Origin: Bacillota bacterium
GTDB taxonomy: Bacteria > Bacillota > Clostridia > Acetivibrionales > DSM-1351
Direction: 5' to 3'
Assembly: GCA_023443515.1 (NCBI GenBank)
Contig: JAEZUC010000097.1
Span: 62,001 to 126,000, forward strand
Length of the DNA stretch: 64,000 bases
The translations under genes and the position numbers were made by a program. This document shows positions 63,992 to 64,000 of the stretch, piece after piece. Within the stretch, counting starts at the first letter, position 1; each line of letters begins with the position of its first letter. The notes under the pieces are model-generated. The model searched no databases. It saw only the letters and a program-made list of their open reading frames with translations, and was not told where the DNA came from.

Positions 63992-64000
63992 TGTCTGCAA

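Noticed and set aside
1..64000. tRNA, rRNA, CRISPR arrays, prophage or insertion sequences
   Set aside because: I read through for cloverleaf-like segments, regularly spaced repeats and transposase or phage motifs and saw none.

Overview
The window looks like a chromosomal segment of a low-GC, spore-forming, probably anaerobic and cellulolytic member of the Clostridia. The gene content fits Ruminiclostridium (the Clostridium cellulolyticum/papyrosolvens group); this is inferred from gene families and order, not from a database match. Clues are a secreted cellulase fragment at the left edge, dipicolinate synthase genes for spores, Bacillota gene orders (rpsO-pnpA-M16 protease-dpaA-dpaB; miaB-ylbF-mutS-mutL-miaA-hfq), Bacillus-type LexA boxes, strong AGGAGG ribosome sites and AT-rich intergenic DNA. 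I see no rRNA, tRNA, CRISPR array, transposase or prophage.

Layout. 1-1838: a truncated secreted GH9-type cellulase and a divergent AraC regulator. 1841-4740: a P2-type metal ATPase behind a NiCo (czcA-type) riboswitch, with two Fur-like palindromes further upstream. 4755-10543: glyA, a PurM-fold protein, a DUF2225 protein, and the thiI/cysteine desulfurase pair for 4-thiouridine in tRNA. 10635-18579: a six-gene complex-I/hydrogenase-4-like membrane complex whose large subunit lacks all four nickel-binding cysteines (an Ehr complex), followed by a small eight-cysteine protein. 18779-19939: divergent yneA-like division inhibitor and lexA, with LexA boxes. 20035-27961: hfq, miaA, mutL, mutS, ylbF, miaB (RNA modification and mismatch repair). 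28027-35898: GNAT, thioesterase, ylzJ-tepA, dpaBA, M16 protease, pnpA and rpsO. 36157-43424: a three-gene ABC exporter, then a MoxR-DUF58-transglutaminase operon. 43442-44987: a DMT permease and a DUF6803 membrane protein. 45077-51017: a complete vanG-type cluster (vanR-vanS-vanG-vanXY-vanT) for D-Ala-D-Ser cell-wall precursors. 51106-54182: a second two-component system, a CopZ-like protein and a DUF2318 protein. 54353-61668: LCP protein, two stalk-domain secreted proteins (one an HtrA protease), DUF2752, a nitrilase-family amidase, and the DUF711/ACT pair. 61882-63991: a radical-SAM protein and its DUF4130-type partner, a predicted DNA repair or modification pair.

How it fits together. The most informative result is regulatory. 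The promoter of the radical-SAM/DUF4130 pair is almost a copy of the lexA promoter in this same window: a LexA box in the same register over a TTGATT -35, a 17-base spacer and a TATACT -10. This places the uncharacterised pair in the SOS regulon beside lexA and the yneA-like gene. Two other systems deserve attention: the Ehr complex, an ion-pumping module without a hydrogenase active site and with a cysteine-rich small protein attached, and the riboswitch-controlled P-type ATPase, which is best read as a transition-metal (possibly Fe2+) exporter.
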